From positions 1-36,039 of the forward strand of contig NZ_BNBB01000042.1 in NCBI RefSeq assembly GCF_014654615.1: a DNA stretch of 36,039 nt. The letters are read 5' to 3'. This DNA comes from Streptosporangium violaceochromogenes (lineage in GTDB: Bacteria; Actinomycetota; Actinomycetes; Streptosporangiales; Streptosporangiaceae). Positions 21,751-28,556 of the stretch are shown piece after piece (position 1 is the first letter of the stretch; every line of letters begins with the position of its first letter). The notes under the pieces are model-generated. The model saw only the letters and a program-made list of their open reading frames with translations, searched no databases and was not told the DNA's origin. Position numbers and translations under genes: made by a program.

Positions 21751-22188
21751 TTAGATCGGGTGGGACCTGAAGTGGAACTGGGCGACGCCGTAGAAAACAG
21801 GCGGGTCCGCCGCATCGTCACGCGTGATGGGCCGGTTCAACGGAACCGGGTAGATCGGGTAGGCCCGCCGCCCCGCTACCGCCGGGGTTGCTCCCACGAG
21901 CCCAGCTCGAACAGCGTCCATGACCTGCTCAGCCTGATCTGAAACGACACCCACAGCAGTGATCTGAAACGGAAAGTCGAAATCGTCGTACACCTGGGCG
22001 AGAGACAGCGGATCGTCGCTGCCGGTGAACGGAAACAGGACGACGTACCCCACGAATGGGGAGTCGCCGGGCTCTCCCTGCCAACCGCCCCCCGCGGGAA
22101 CTTCCCCGCGTCCTGCGAGCACGTTCACCGCGGCGAGTAGAAGCAGGACAGCATCAGCGTGAGGTTTGGCAGCGGCAACCGTCACCAC
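21751..22188 (-). CDS. tail terminator / tail completion protein (145 aa)
   Basis: GTG 22188 (or the adjacent GTG 22185) overlaps the stop of the gp10-like gene. The order DAVLLLLAAVNVLAGRGEVP, SPFVGYVVLFPFTGSDDPLS, FDFPFQITAVGVVSDQAEQV, MDAVRAGLVGA and YPIYPVPLNRPITRDD...PPVFYGVAQFHFRSHP matches gpU-type tail terminators, which cap the tube at the head end and end in a beta strand like this. Place in the gene order (after gp10-like, before tube) agrees. Confidence 0.75.
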   Translation of the reverse strand: MVTVAAAKPHADAVLLLLAAVNVLAGRGEVPAGGGWQGEPGDSPFVGYVVLFPFTGSDDPLSLAQVYDDFDFPFQITAVGVVSDQAEQVMDAVRAGLVGATPAVAGRRAYPIYPVPLNRPITRDDAADPPVFYGVAQFHFRSHPI

Positions 22189-22619
22189 AAGGCAATCCCG
22201 GGGATCTGCTCGACCGCCTGGCCGGCCTTTTCCGCGTGCCGGGTGAACGCCGGCCCCATGTACGGTTGCGGCGCCGTCCCGGGATGGTTGACGCGCTTGA
22301 CGGGGTGCTCCGCCCCTGGCCAGTACAGGGCTTTGGCGGTGCGGGGTGTGATGACGTGCGGCGCGGTCCCATATTCCACGTCCGCCCCGTATGAGGCTGT
22401 CGGTCCCGCCTCGAATCCCAGGCCGTCGCCGTCGAAGTCCACGCCGATCGAGTTTTTGAGGTTGCCGGTGTCGACCGGGGCGGCATCCTGCGCGGACGCC
22501 ACGGTGTCGAACCCGGTCTTCGCCACAACCGCCTTGCTGAGCTCGCCGGTCTTCTCCGCCGCCGCCTTCAGGTCTCGGGCCAGCGCGTCCACCTCGGACA
22601 GATCCCAGTCGCCGGACAT
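22182..22619 (-). CDS. HK97 gp10-like head-tail joining protein (145 aa)
   Basis: ATG 22619 follows GGGAGGGGG by 4-5 nt and shares one base with the previous stop (TGATG). MSGDWDLSEVDALARDLKAA through VVAKTGFDTVASAQDAAPVD-TGNLKNSIGV is the gp10-like signature: a helix, then 'A...aPvdTG.Lr.SI', then EYGTAPHVITPRTAKALYW and QPYMGPAFTRHAEKAGQAVE. These proteins bridge connector and tail. Overlaps on both sides show tight translational coupling. Confidence 0.85.
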   Translation of the reverse strand: MSGDWDLSEVDALARDLKAAAEKTGELSKAVVAKTGFDTVASAQDAAPVDTGNLKNSIGVDFDGDGLGFEAGPTASYGADVEYGTAPHVITPRTAKALYWPGAEHPVKRVNHPGTAPQPYMGPAFTRHAEKAGQAVEQIPGIALW

Positions 22620-23065
22620 CAGGCCCCCTCCCGGTTGGTGACGTCCTGACTTGCAGTCAGGACGCGTTCCCACTGCTCGGTGCCGCCCGCCCCGATCGGG
22701 TCCGTCACCCGAAGTTTCCGGCCGGGGAGTTGTGGGTCGGCGGCGGTGAGAACCTCCACCAGGTCGTGCTCCAGGATTTCCGGGGCGTCCCACCGGATCG
22801 CGACCTGGTAGTCGCCGACCCCGATGCGCTGCCCGCCAGGCCCGCCGACGACCCGAAGGCTGACCGGGGTGGGTGGGGTGACGCGGCAGGGCCCGGCGTA
22901 CACCGTCTCCACCGGCGCAGGCTGCCAGACGTTGCCTGCGTCCACGGTGCCGCCGCCGGTGGCGCGGGTGATGCGGCACGTGCCGGTCTGCCAGGCGGTG
23001 ACGGTCGGCCGGTGATGGTCGCTGAACCGGGGGTGGACGGGGGTGTGATCGGGGAACGGCACCAC
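22619..23065 (-). CDS. DUF6093-like head closure protein (148 aa)
   Basis: GTG 23065 follows AGGGGG. The order TRATGGGTVDAGNVWQPAPV, VYAGPCRVTPP, GVGDYQVAIRWDAPEI, DLVEVLTAADPQLPGRKLRV and TDPIGAGGTEQWERVLTAS follows the DUF6093 family seen at the head-closure position of actinophages (R.TgggtldpdTg.wtp..g..vY.GpcrV). It should seal the portal-connector channel and receive the tail. Stop overlaps the next start. Confidence 0.75.
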   Translation of the reverse strand: MVPFPDHTPVHPRFSDHHRPTVTAWQTGTCRITRATGGGTVDAGNVWQPAPVETVYAGPCRVTPPTPVSLRVVGGPGGQRIGVGDYQVAIRWDAPEILEHDLVEVLTAADPQLPGRKLRVTDPIGAGGTEQWERVLTASQDVTNREGA

Positions 23066-23073
23066 ACACCCCC

Positions 23074-23430
23074 TTACAGGCGATATCCGGAATAGCCGAG
23101 ATGCGGGTCAAAGTCGACGACGTCAAACCCGACGTCGTCGTCGCCCACCCCCTCGGCGACCTGCTGCCGCAGACTCGCCGCCTGCTGCCGCAGACTCGCC
23201 GCCACCGCAGGCCCGTCAGTCGACATGCCCTGGGAGGTGATCTTCTTCGACACCAGCGCTTCACTGGAGGCGATCGCGTCCAGCGCCGCCGCGGCGGCCA
23301 ACTTGACGTTGCCGCCCTCCAACGCCAGGTACCCGTCAACCTGCGCCGAAGTGAGCAGCAGGTTAGCCTCATCAACATCAGAGACGAGCAGACGGACCTG
23401 CCCGGCCGGGGTGGTGTAGTCGAGCGCCAC
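23074..23430 (-). CDS. gp6-like head-tail connector protein (118 aa)
   Basis: GTG 23430 has AAGGAGGGGG about 5 nt upstream. MALDYTTPAGQVRLLVSDVD, LLTSAQVDGYLALEGGNVKL, AAAAALDAIASSEALVSKKI fits the all-helical gp6-like adaptor that docks on the portal. A 7-residue unit AASLRQQ is repeated exactly at about residues 79-92, reflecting a 21-bp tandem duplication; the helix is lengthened by two turns compared with a single unit. The C-terminus is acidic (GVGDDDVGFDVVDFDP). Confidence 0.8.
   Translation of the reverse strand: MALDYTTPAGQVRLLVSDVDEANLLLTSAQVDGYLALEGGNVKLAAAAALDAIASSEALVSKKITSQGMSTDGPAVAASLRQQAASLRQQVAEGVGDDDVGFDVVDFDPHLGYSGYRL
23161..23202. repeat. 21-bp perfect tandem duplication in the connector gene
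   Basis: The unit at 23161-23181 is repeated without mismatch at 23182-23202. It encodes AASLRQQ twice on the minus strand and keeps the frame. Identity at all 21 bases suggests a recent duplication. Confidence 0.9.
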
Positions 23431-23443
23431 GGTCGCCCCCTCC

Positions 23444-23776
23444 TTACGCGGTGAAGACTGTGACCTTCCACGACGCCGACGCCGGATCGATCGCCCCGGC
23501 CGTGCCGTTGAGCAGGCGAATCGTCACCGTGTCCGCCGCGGACACGAACCCGAACGCCACCAGGCCGACGTTGAGGTTGCCCGGCGGCGCCACGACGACG
23601 AAATCACCGGTCGCGGCGCCGGTCACGGTCACGGTCAGCGTGCCGACCGCGCCCGCGGCGATGGATGCGAAGTCCAGCGTCGCGGTCGCGGTGAGCCGCA
23701 CCTGACCGGCCGGGACCCGGCCGTTACCGTTAAGGGTGGCCAGCCCGTTCGGCTGGCCCTTGGCTGTGGAGCTCAC
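23444..23776 (-). CDS. small beta-rich head protein (110 aa)
   Basis: GTG 23776 overlaps the previous stop by 4 bases (GTGA). After QPNGLATLNGNGRVPAGQVR, a phage-fibre-like linker (the 'pngLAtLn.nGrvp..q' motif common at tail-fibre N-termini), comes a beta domain, TATATLDFASIAAGAVGTLT through DTVTIRLLNGTAGAIDPASA, ending SWKVTVFTA. It is encoded among head genes, which suggests a short capsid fibre or decoration protein. The domain resembles the N-terminal part of gp-fibre proteins rather than a connector. Confidence 0.65.
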   Translation of the reverse strand: MSSTAKGQPNGLATLNGNGRVPAGQVRLTATATLDFASIAAGAVGTLTVTVTGAATGDFVVVAPPGNLNVGLVAFGFVSAADTVTIRLLNGTAGAIDPASASWKVTVFTA

Positions 23777-24066
23777 GACGAGCCGCCCTTCTTCGTGGCG
23801 CGTTTACGCGCCGTTCCGGTCCGCCCCGGCGGGGCCGGTTCCTTCAGGTGCTCGCCCTCCGGCGCATCCACCCCCAGGGGCTCCTGGACGGCCGGGCCGG
23901 CGGCGGGCTCCCGCAGCTCAACCGTTCGCGGCGCGCCCGCGGGCTCCTCGCCGGGCTGTAGGTCGGCCGGGCGGGGAGGTATCCGGTCCAGGATCTCCCC
24001 CAGCCGGTCATACACCGCGGAGAGGTACGTCTCCGTGCCGTTGATCGGCGGCGGAAGACCCGTCAT
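23773..24066 (-). CDS. small phage protein with disordered basic tail (97 aa)
   Basis: ATG 24066 overlaps the major capsid stop by 4 bases (ATGA). MTGLPPPINGTETYLSAVYD followed by RLGEILDRIPP forms one helix; the rest is Pro, Glu and Ala-rich and ends TARKRATKKGGSS. Proteins of this shape follow the capsid gene in actinophages and may help capsid-connector assembly. Overlap on both sides indicates coupling. No function established. Confidence 0.65.
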   Translation of the reverse strand: MTGLPPPINGTETYLSAVYDRLGEILDRIPPRPADLQPGEEPAGAPRTVELREPAAGPAVQEPLGVDAPEGEHLKEPAPPGRTGTARKRATKKGGSS

Positions 24067-25223
24067 CCCGGGACACCCGTGGAGGCGACCGCGGAACGGT
24101 ACTCCATGAGGGTGCCGCCGAAAATGTGACGGACCTTGTAATCCACCCGGTCGGTTTCGAAATCGCCGTCGGTCGGGTCGACCAGGCCGCCGCCGACCCG
24201 CATCGCGTTCGGCGACTTGACGAACAGCTCCGGACTCTCGTGGCCGGCGAGGAAACCCACCTCCATGGCGGGCCGGCCCGTACCCGGGTCGGCGAACAGG
24301 TACCAGGCGGTGTTGCCGCTGACGGTGTTGATGATGGGCAGCCACGGGTTCACGACGGGCTTGACGCGGTTGCGCATCCAGTTGGTGACGCGCAGCTGGT
24401 TGTTGCCGGTACCGTCGCCGCCGCCGTCCGCGGCCAGGATCTCGGTGGCGTTGATGATGTTCATCGCCGTGATCTCCAAGGCTGGCGGAATCACCAGGTG
24501 CACGGCGTCGATGTAGATCGGGTTGCCCTCGGTGTCGGTCTGTGCCGCCAGCACGTTCATCGCGGTGGTCAGGCCGGCGACAGAAAGCACCGGGTTGCCG
24601 GTGACGATGTTGGCGTGCGGGGCGGTGAAGAACGTCGCGTTCGGCCCGGTCGAGCTGGTGTACAGGGAGGTGGCGAACTTCTCCTCAGACAGCACTGCGG
24701 CCCGGGCCAGCCGGTCCGGCAGGGTCGCCAGCGCGTCCAAGTCGTCGTTGATGAAGTCTTCCCACGTGAGGGGGAGCCTCTTGCCGAACTTCTTGACGGC
24801 GTACTCGTACTTGCCGTCGGTCAGGGCGGCGGCCGGGTACTCGGCGGCCTGCTTGACCTCCTCAAGGACGCCTTCCCCGCCGTCGAGGGTGAAGCGCTTC
24901 ACCGTCCGGAAGTCCCGGACGCGGCCCTGCTTGGCGGTCTGCCGCCACATCACCGGCCGCGCCTGGTAGGAGGCGAGCATCTGCCGGTCGATGATGTCGG
25001 TGAACAGGAAGCTGAAGTCGCTGGTGGTCATGGCCTCCCGGAGGCGGTGGGTGGGGATCCGCCCGCCCAGGACGCCCCGGTAAAGGTTGGTGGCCTCCAG
25101 CAGCGACTGCCTGTAGCGGGGGTCGTTGCGTCCGCCGCGGACCCTGCGGCCCTCCCGGGCGTAGAGACGCTCGGTAGAGGCGTCCTGGCAGTTGTAGCTC
25201 TCGATCAGATCGAGCAGTTCCAT
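24063..25223 (-). CDS. major capsid protein (HK97-fold, 386 aa)
   Basis: ATG 25223 with AAGGAAA before it. The N-terminal 60 residues are helical and charged. Core landmarks: FSFLFTDIIDRQMLASYQAR, DFRTVKRFTLDGGEGVLEEV, YEYAVKKFGKRLPLTWEDFI and NDDLDALATLPDRLARAAVL as E-loop and spine helix, then PPALEITAMNIINATEILAA and WYLFADPGTGRPAMEVGFLA with a final RVDYKVRHIFGGTLMEYRSA, matching Mu gpT-like / HK97-fold capsid proteins of actinophages. It forms hexamers and pentamers of the head. Upstream lies the decoration gene, then a terminator at 25268-25296. Confidence 0.88.
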   Translation of the reverse strand: MELLDLIESYNCQDASTERLYAREGRRVRGGRNDPRYRQSLLEATNLYRGVLGGRIPTHRLREAMTTSDFSFLFTDIIDRQMLASYQARPVMWRQTAKQGRVRDFRTVKRFTLDGGEGVLEEVKQAAEYPAAALTDGKYEYAVKKFGKRLPLTWEDFINDDLDALATLPDRLARAAVLSEEKFATSLYTSSTGPNATFFTAPHANIVTGNPVLSVAGLTTAMNVLAAQTDTEGNPIYIDAVHLVIPPALEITAMNIINATEILAADGGGDGTGNNQLRVTNWMRNRVKPVVNPWLPIINTVSGNTAWYLFADPGTGRPAMEVGFLAGHESPELFVKSPNAMRVGGGLVDPTDGDFETDRVDYKVRHIFGGTLMEYRSAVASTGVPG

Positions 25224-25267
25224 CGTTTGGTTTTCCTTGCTCGTGGGGCGCTCCGCGCCGGGGCAGC

Positions 25268-25296
25268 AAAAAGCCCCCGGCCACAGGCGCGGAGGC
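25268..25296 (-). terminator. attenuator-like terminator just upstream of the capsid gene
   Basis: On the minus strand GCCTCCG pairs with CGGGGGC (one G-U pair) around a 10-nt loop, followed by TTTTT. It sits between the decoration gene stop (25345) and the capsid start (25223), with only 45 bp left before the capsid ATG, so full termination would silence the capsid unless a promoter overlaps it. Confidence 0.6.
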
Positions 25297-25344
25297 GGAA
25301 AGAGAAAGGGAAGGGGGCGCCCCGCCGGGCGAGGCGCGCGGCGG

Positions 25345-25698
25345 TCAGTAGCCGATCTTCACCCGGATGGTGGCGGTCGCACCACTGGAGACAGCCTCCA
25401 AGGCGTACCCGAACCGCACGCCCGTGTTCTTCTTGCTGAGCTTCGGGGTGTCGCCGGAGACGTAGTAGAGGATGTCGCCGGCCGAAACGGCGGAGTTGCC
25501 GCCGCCGTCGACGCCCTTCACGCTGAGGGTGGCGACGCCGTTGGTCTTGATCGCGGTGGAGCCGTCGGCGGCCTCGTTGATCAGGGCGACGCCGGGGATC
25601 TGACCCACCACGACCGGGTCACCGGACGCCGGGGTGGCAGGGTCGGTCGCGGTCAGGGCGAGCTGCGTACCGTCGTCGAAAACGATGTTCTTAGCCAT
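25345..25698 (-). CDS. DUF2190-type capsid decoration protein (117 aa)
   Basis: ATG 25698 gives MAKNIVFDDGTQLALTATDP, then ATPASGDPVVVGQIPGVALI, TLSVKGVDGGGNSAVSAGDI, LYYVSGDTPKLSKKNTGVRF and GYALEAVSSGATATIRVKIG. This order (GDPV..G...GVA, GD.LYY, .G..FGYALE..) is the DUF2190 signature. The protein caps or stabilises the head, probably in near-stoichiometric amounts with the capsid protein, and is placed directly before it. Highly acidic/neutral, no cysteine. Confidence 0.85.
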   Translation of the reverse strand: MAKNIVFDDGTQLALTATDPATPASGDPVVVGQIPGVALINEAADGSTAIKTNGVATLSVKGVDGGGNSAVSAGDILYYVSGDTPKLSKKNTGVRFGYALEAVSSGATATIRVKIGY

Positions 25699-25703
25699 GG
25701 TGG

Positions 25704-28220
25704 TCAGGCCCTCCCGTGCGCGGCGACCTTAGCCGCGGTGTCACTCATACCGAGCCCCCTGAACGCTTCCTCGAGCTCGCTGTCGATGTCGGCGTCGGCG
25801 ACCTCGCACCGGGCTTCGCCCAGGCCGCGGACCTGGCCGAGGCCGGCGGACTCCGCGATCGCCGCCAGGTAGGCCTCCTCGTCCCGGATGGCGGCCTTGA
25901 CGGCCTCGGCCAGGGCGGCGCTGTCCAGGACGCCGTTCTCCCCGGTGGGGATGTCGCGGGCGACCGCCTCGGTGACCTTGGCGTGCGCGGCCTCAGGCAG
26001 ACCGCAGCCCTGCAGGGCTTCGGCGCACACCTTGCGGGCGGCCTGGTCGTTTTCCAGGCGCTGTGCCCGCGCGGCCGACTCGGTGAGCGTGGCCTCCAGT
26101 GCGGCGACGCGGGCGGCGGTCGCGGCGTGGGCTTCGGTCAGCGCCTTTTGCGCGGTCTCGGCCGCCTTGGTGGCCTCGGCCAGCTCGGCGGCGAGCTGCC
26201 GCTCGCGGCCCGACTCGGTGACGGTCAGCTCGTTAATGACCAGCCCGCCCCGGTCCGGGGGCGTCTGCTTCTCGGTGCTCCCAGACACTGGGGCTCCCTT
26301 CGCGGTGTTTTCCGTCGTGACACTCCGGCCGCCCTGTTCGGGGGTGCCCCAAAGGTCACGTTGGTACAGGTGGGGGTGGTCGGTCTCCAGGCGGGCCGTG
26401 AAAGCTTTCAGGCCATCGCCCACGGCCTGCGACAGGCCGATCCGTTCATCGCGGGTGAGGCGGCCGTCGCCATACATGTCGTCGGCCATTTCGGTGAACG
26501 CGCGGTGGATGCGGGATTCCAGCCAGTGGCCGACGGCGGCCTCCTTAGCCTTCAGGAAGGCAGGCAGCTGCCTGCCCTTCTTCTTGGCGGTGGTGTCCTC
26601 GTCGTCCTCAGGCTCGTTCTCGTCGCCCGCGGTCTCGTCTTCGGCCTTGGTGCCGCCGGGCTTCGCCTCAGGATCCTCCTCAGCGGCCTTGCCCTTGGGC
26701 CGCACACCCTTGGCCTCCGCAGCCAACCGAAGAAACTCACCGGCCTCGGCACGCGCCGACTCCAGTAGTGCCACGATCTTCCCTCCAGCTCCTGCAGCGG
26801 TGACGAAATCAACGGACGCGGCCTCAGCGAGCGAGGTGACGATCGGCCCCGGGATGCCCTCGTCCCGCGACGCTTCGACGGTGCCGGACGCCCGGATGCT
26901 CAGCCCGATGTGGTCGGCCATGGCCTCGATGACAGGCGCCCAGTGCGGGTACACCTCAACGTCGGCGTACAGGCCGTCACCCTCATACCGGGCGGTGGAC
27001 GCCAGCCGTCCGGCCAGGTCCCGGACGCTGCGCTCCGGCCGGTCGTGGGATTCGGTGACGCTGGGGTGGTCCAGGAAGACCGGCAGCCCTTCTGCGAACA
27101 CCGAGGCGTCGCGTCGCAGCGTCGCGGCCGGGTAGTAGCCGCTGCTGCCCTGGACATCGCCCTTGATGATGCGGGCCCGGAACCTGCGGCCCGCGGGCCG
27201 TTGCCCGCCTGCGGCCTCCGTCAGGGGCACCCGCTCGGTGAGGTTGTATTCGGCGCCCGGGGCGGCTTCGTCCAGGAAGTCGTCCAGCGCGCTGGACCAG
27301 GCCCGCTGTCGTGAGCCGTCCACGGTGATGCCCCAGTCGCCGCCGTCGACCGGTGTGATCGTCAGACGGTCCCCAGGATTGGTGCTACCCCAGTTACCTT
27401 GCAGGGTGACCCTGACTTTGCCGAGGTTGGTGGAGATGTCCTTGCTGTACACATCCTTGACGGGGAGGTCGGGGTCGTCCATGTCGTCGATGAACCGGTC
27501 GATCGTGCTGCTGATCTTGTCAGCGGCCGAGCGGGTGAACACCGCCTCCACCGGGCGGCCGTCGCCGTCCAGGTGACGAAACCCGATCTTCTTACCGTCA
27601 GGGAAGACGTCCAGTTCGCCGTGCCCGGTGTCCACACGGCTCGCCTTGGCCAGCCGGTCGGCGCTCACCTCCAGGCGCCTGGCGTCCCGGTGGGTCAGGG
27701 ACAGGCTGAACCCGTCGTCGAGGTCCAGCTGGACGCCGCCGCGTTGCCGGGTGACGCGGCCGACGCCGGGCAGAGCCTCTTCCTCCCCTGGAGGCCAGTC
27801 CTCGGAGAGGCCGAGTGTGTCGAGAAGTTGCCGGCTTTGCCCACTTGTCAGAGGCTTGGACGATCGGGTGCCGTCGCCGATGGACAGGCCGCCGTTGGCG
27901 TGTCTTTCGAGGGTGGCGTTGCCGCCTTTCGTGAGCTGCACGCTGTCGGAGGCGACCGCGGTGGGCATGCCGCGCGGCGCGCCAGCGCTGGGGTTGCCGC
28001 CCGACGGGCCGCCCCCGCCGCCGCTGTGGTCGCTGCTGCGTGAGCCGCTGTTGTGGGATGCGGCGTATCCGATGGCGGTGCCGCCGAGGTGGCCGAGCCC
28101 ACCCCGCCTGCCGCGGCCGGGGCCGGAGGGGCGGGGTGCTGCCGCCCCTCCCCCTCCGCCGCCTCCGCTTGCGAACTTGCCGTCATCGTCGCGGGGATGG
28201 TCCCTCGGGTTCCAGTTCAC
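25704..28220 (-). CDS. capsid maturation protease fused to scaffold and to a long N-terminal region (838 aa)
   Basis: GTG 28220 follows AGGAGGAGG by about 6 nt. Residues 1-22 carry NWNPRDHPRDDDGKFASGG, the HPRD..GKF motif that recurs at the start of actinophage head proteins; a Gly-rich stretch follows to about 80. Residues about 90-320 are two beta/alpha units I do not recognise. The protease lies at about 323-480: EYNLTERVPL, RARIIKGDVQGSSGYYPAAT, VFLDHP with His384, and HIGLSIRASG with Ser440, as in S78/U35-like prohead proteases. An acidic linker (about 510-550) leads to a C-terminal coiled-coil scaffold (AAELAEATKAAETAQKALTE and on). Family members usually cleave scaffold and capsid N-termini. 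The N-terminal 320 residues make it far longer than a usual 300-500 aa protease-scaffold. Confidence 0.8.
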   Translation of the reverse strand: MNWNPRDHPRDDDGKFASGGGGGGGAAAPRPSGPGRGRRGGLGHLGGTAIGYAASHNSGSRSSDHSGGGGGPSGGNPSAGAPRGMPTAVASDSVQLTKGGNATLERHANGGLSIGDGTRSSKPLTSGQSRQLLDTLGLSEDWPPGEEEALPGVGRVTRQRGGVQLDLDDGFSLSLTHRDARRLEVSADRLAKASRVDTGHGELDVFPDGKKIGFRHLDGDGRPVEAVFTRSAADKISSTIDRFIDDMDDPDLPVKDVYSKDISTNLGKVRVTLQGNWGSTNPGDRLTITPVDGGDWGITVDGSRQRAWSSALDDFLDEAAPGAEYNLTERVPLTEAAGGQRPAGRRFRARIIKGDVQGSSGYYPAATLRRDASVFAEGLPVFLDHPSVTESHDRPERSVRDLAGRLASTARYEGDGLYADVEVYPHWAPVIEAMADHIGLSIRASGTVEASRDEGIPGPIVTSLAEAASVDFVTAAGAGGKIVALLESARAEAGEFLRLAAEAKGVRPKGKAAEEDPEAKPGGTKAEDETAGDENEPEDDEDTTAKKKGRQLPAFLKAKEAAVGHWLESRIHRAFTEMADDMYGDGRLTRDERIGLSQAVGDGLKAFTARLETDHPHLYQRDLWGTPEQGGRSVTTENTAKGAPVSGSTEKQTPPDRGGLVINELTVTESGRERQLAAELAEATKAAETAQKALTEAHAATAARVAALEATLTESAARAQRLENDQAARKVCAEALQGCGLPEAAHAKVTEAVARDIPTGENGVLDSAALAEAVKAAIRDEEAYLAAIAESAGLGQVRGLGEARCEVADADIDSELEEAFRGLGMSDTAAKVAAHGRA

Positions 28221-28302
28221 CTCTGCCTCCTCCTGGGGGTTTGAGGCGGAGCCTCAACGTCGTGTGCGTGCGGGGCAGCCGGAAACGACCCGGAGAAACG
28301 CG

Positions 28303-28328
28303 AAAGCCCCGAGCCTTATGGCCGGGGC
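28303..28328 (-). terminator. intrinsic terminator after the 68-aa gene
   Basis: GCCCCG (28306-28311) pairs with CGGGGC (28323-28328), and on the minus strand TTTCGCG follows. It lies 19 bp beyond the stop of the gene ending at 28347 and separates the packaging/portal/MuF unit from the head genes. Confidence 0.6.
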
Positions 28329-28346
28329 CTTCTATTCAGCGGGGCG

Positions 28347-28553
28347 TCAGTCTGCGAAGTCGTCGGGGTCGATGCAACGCCCTTCCTCGGCTGAAGGGAC
28401 GTAGCGGTGCACAGGCCCGTCGTAGCTGTCCCGGAACGCCTGTTGACGCTTGCGCAGCTCATCAAGGATCGCCTCCCGCTCCGCACCGGGCAGGCTCTTC
28501 AGGCGCTTCAAACGATCCCTCTCAGGGAGCGCAAGCAACTCATCGAGATTCAC
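28347..28553 (-). CDS. small protein immediately downstream of MuF (68 aa)
   Basis: GTG 28553 follows GAGGTGA by about 3-4 nt and lies 3 bp after the MuF stop. The protein is mostly helical: MNLDELLALPERDRLKRLKS, LPGAEREAILDELRKRQQAF, then a polar acidic end (EEGRCIDPDDFAD). I recognise no family. Position directly after a MuF protein with a putative toxin-like peptidase domain makes an immunity or chaperone role conceivable, but nothing in the sequence shows it. A terminator follows, so it ends the unit. Confidence 0.6.
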   Translation of the reverse strand: MNLDELLALPERDRLKRLKSLPGAEREAILDELRKRQQAFRDSYDGPVHRYVPSAEEGRCIDPDDFAD

Positions 28554-28556
28554 GGG

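Noticed and set aside
24126..25439. Plus-strand open frame of 437 codons opposite the capsid gene
   Set aside because: Antisense of a well-supported capsid protein; no ribosome site or domain.
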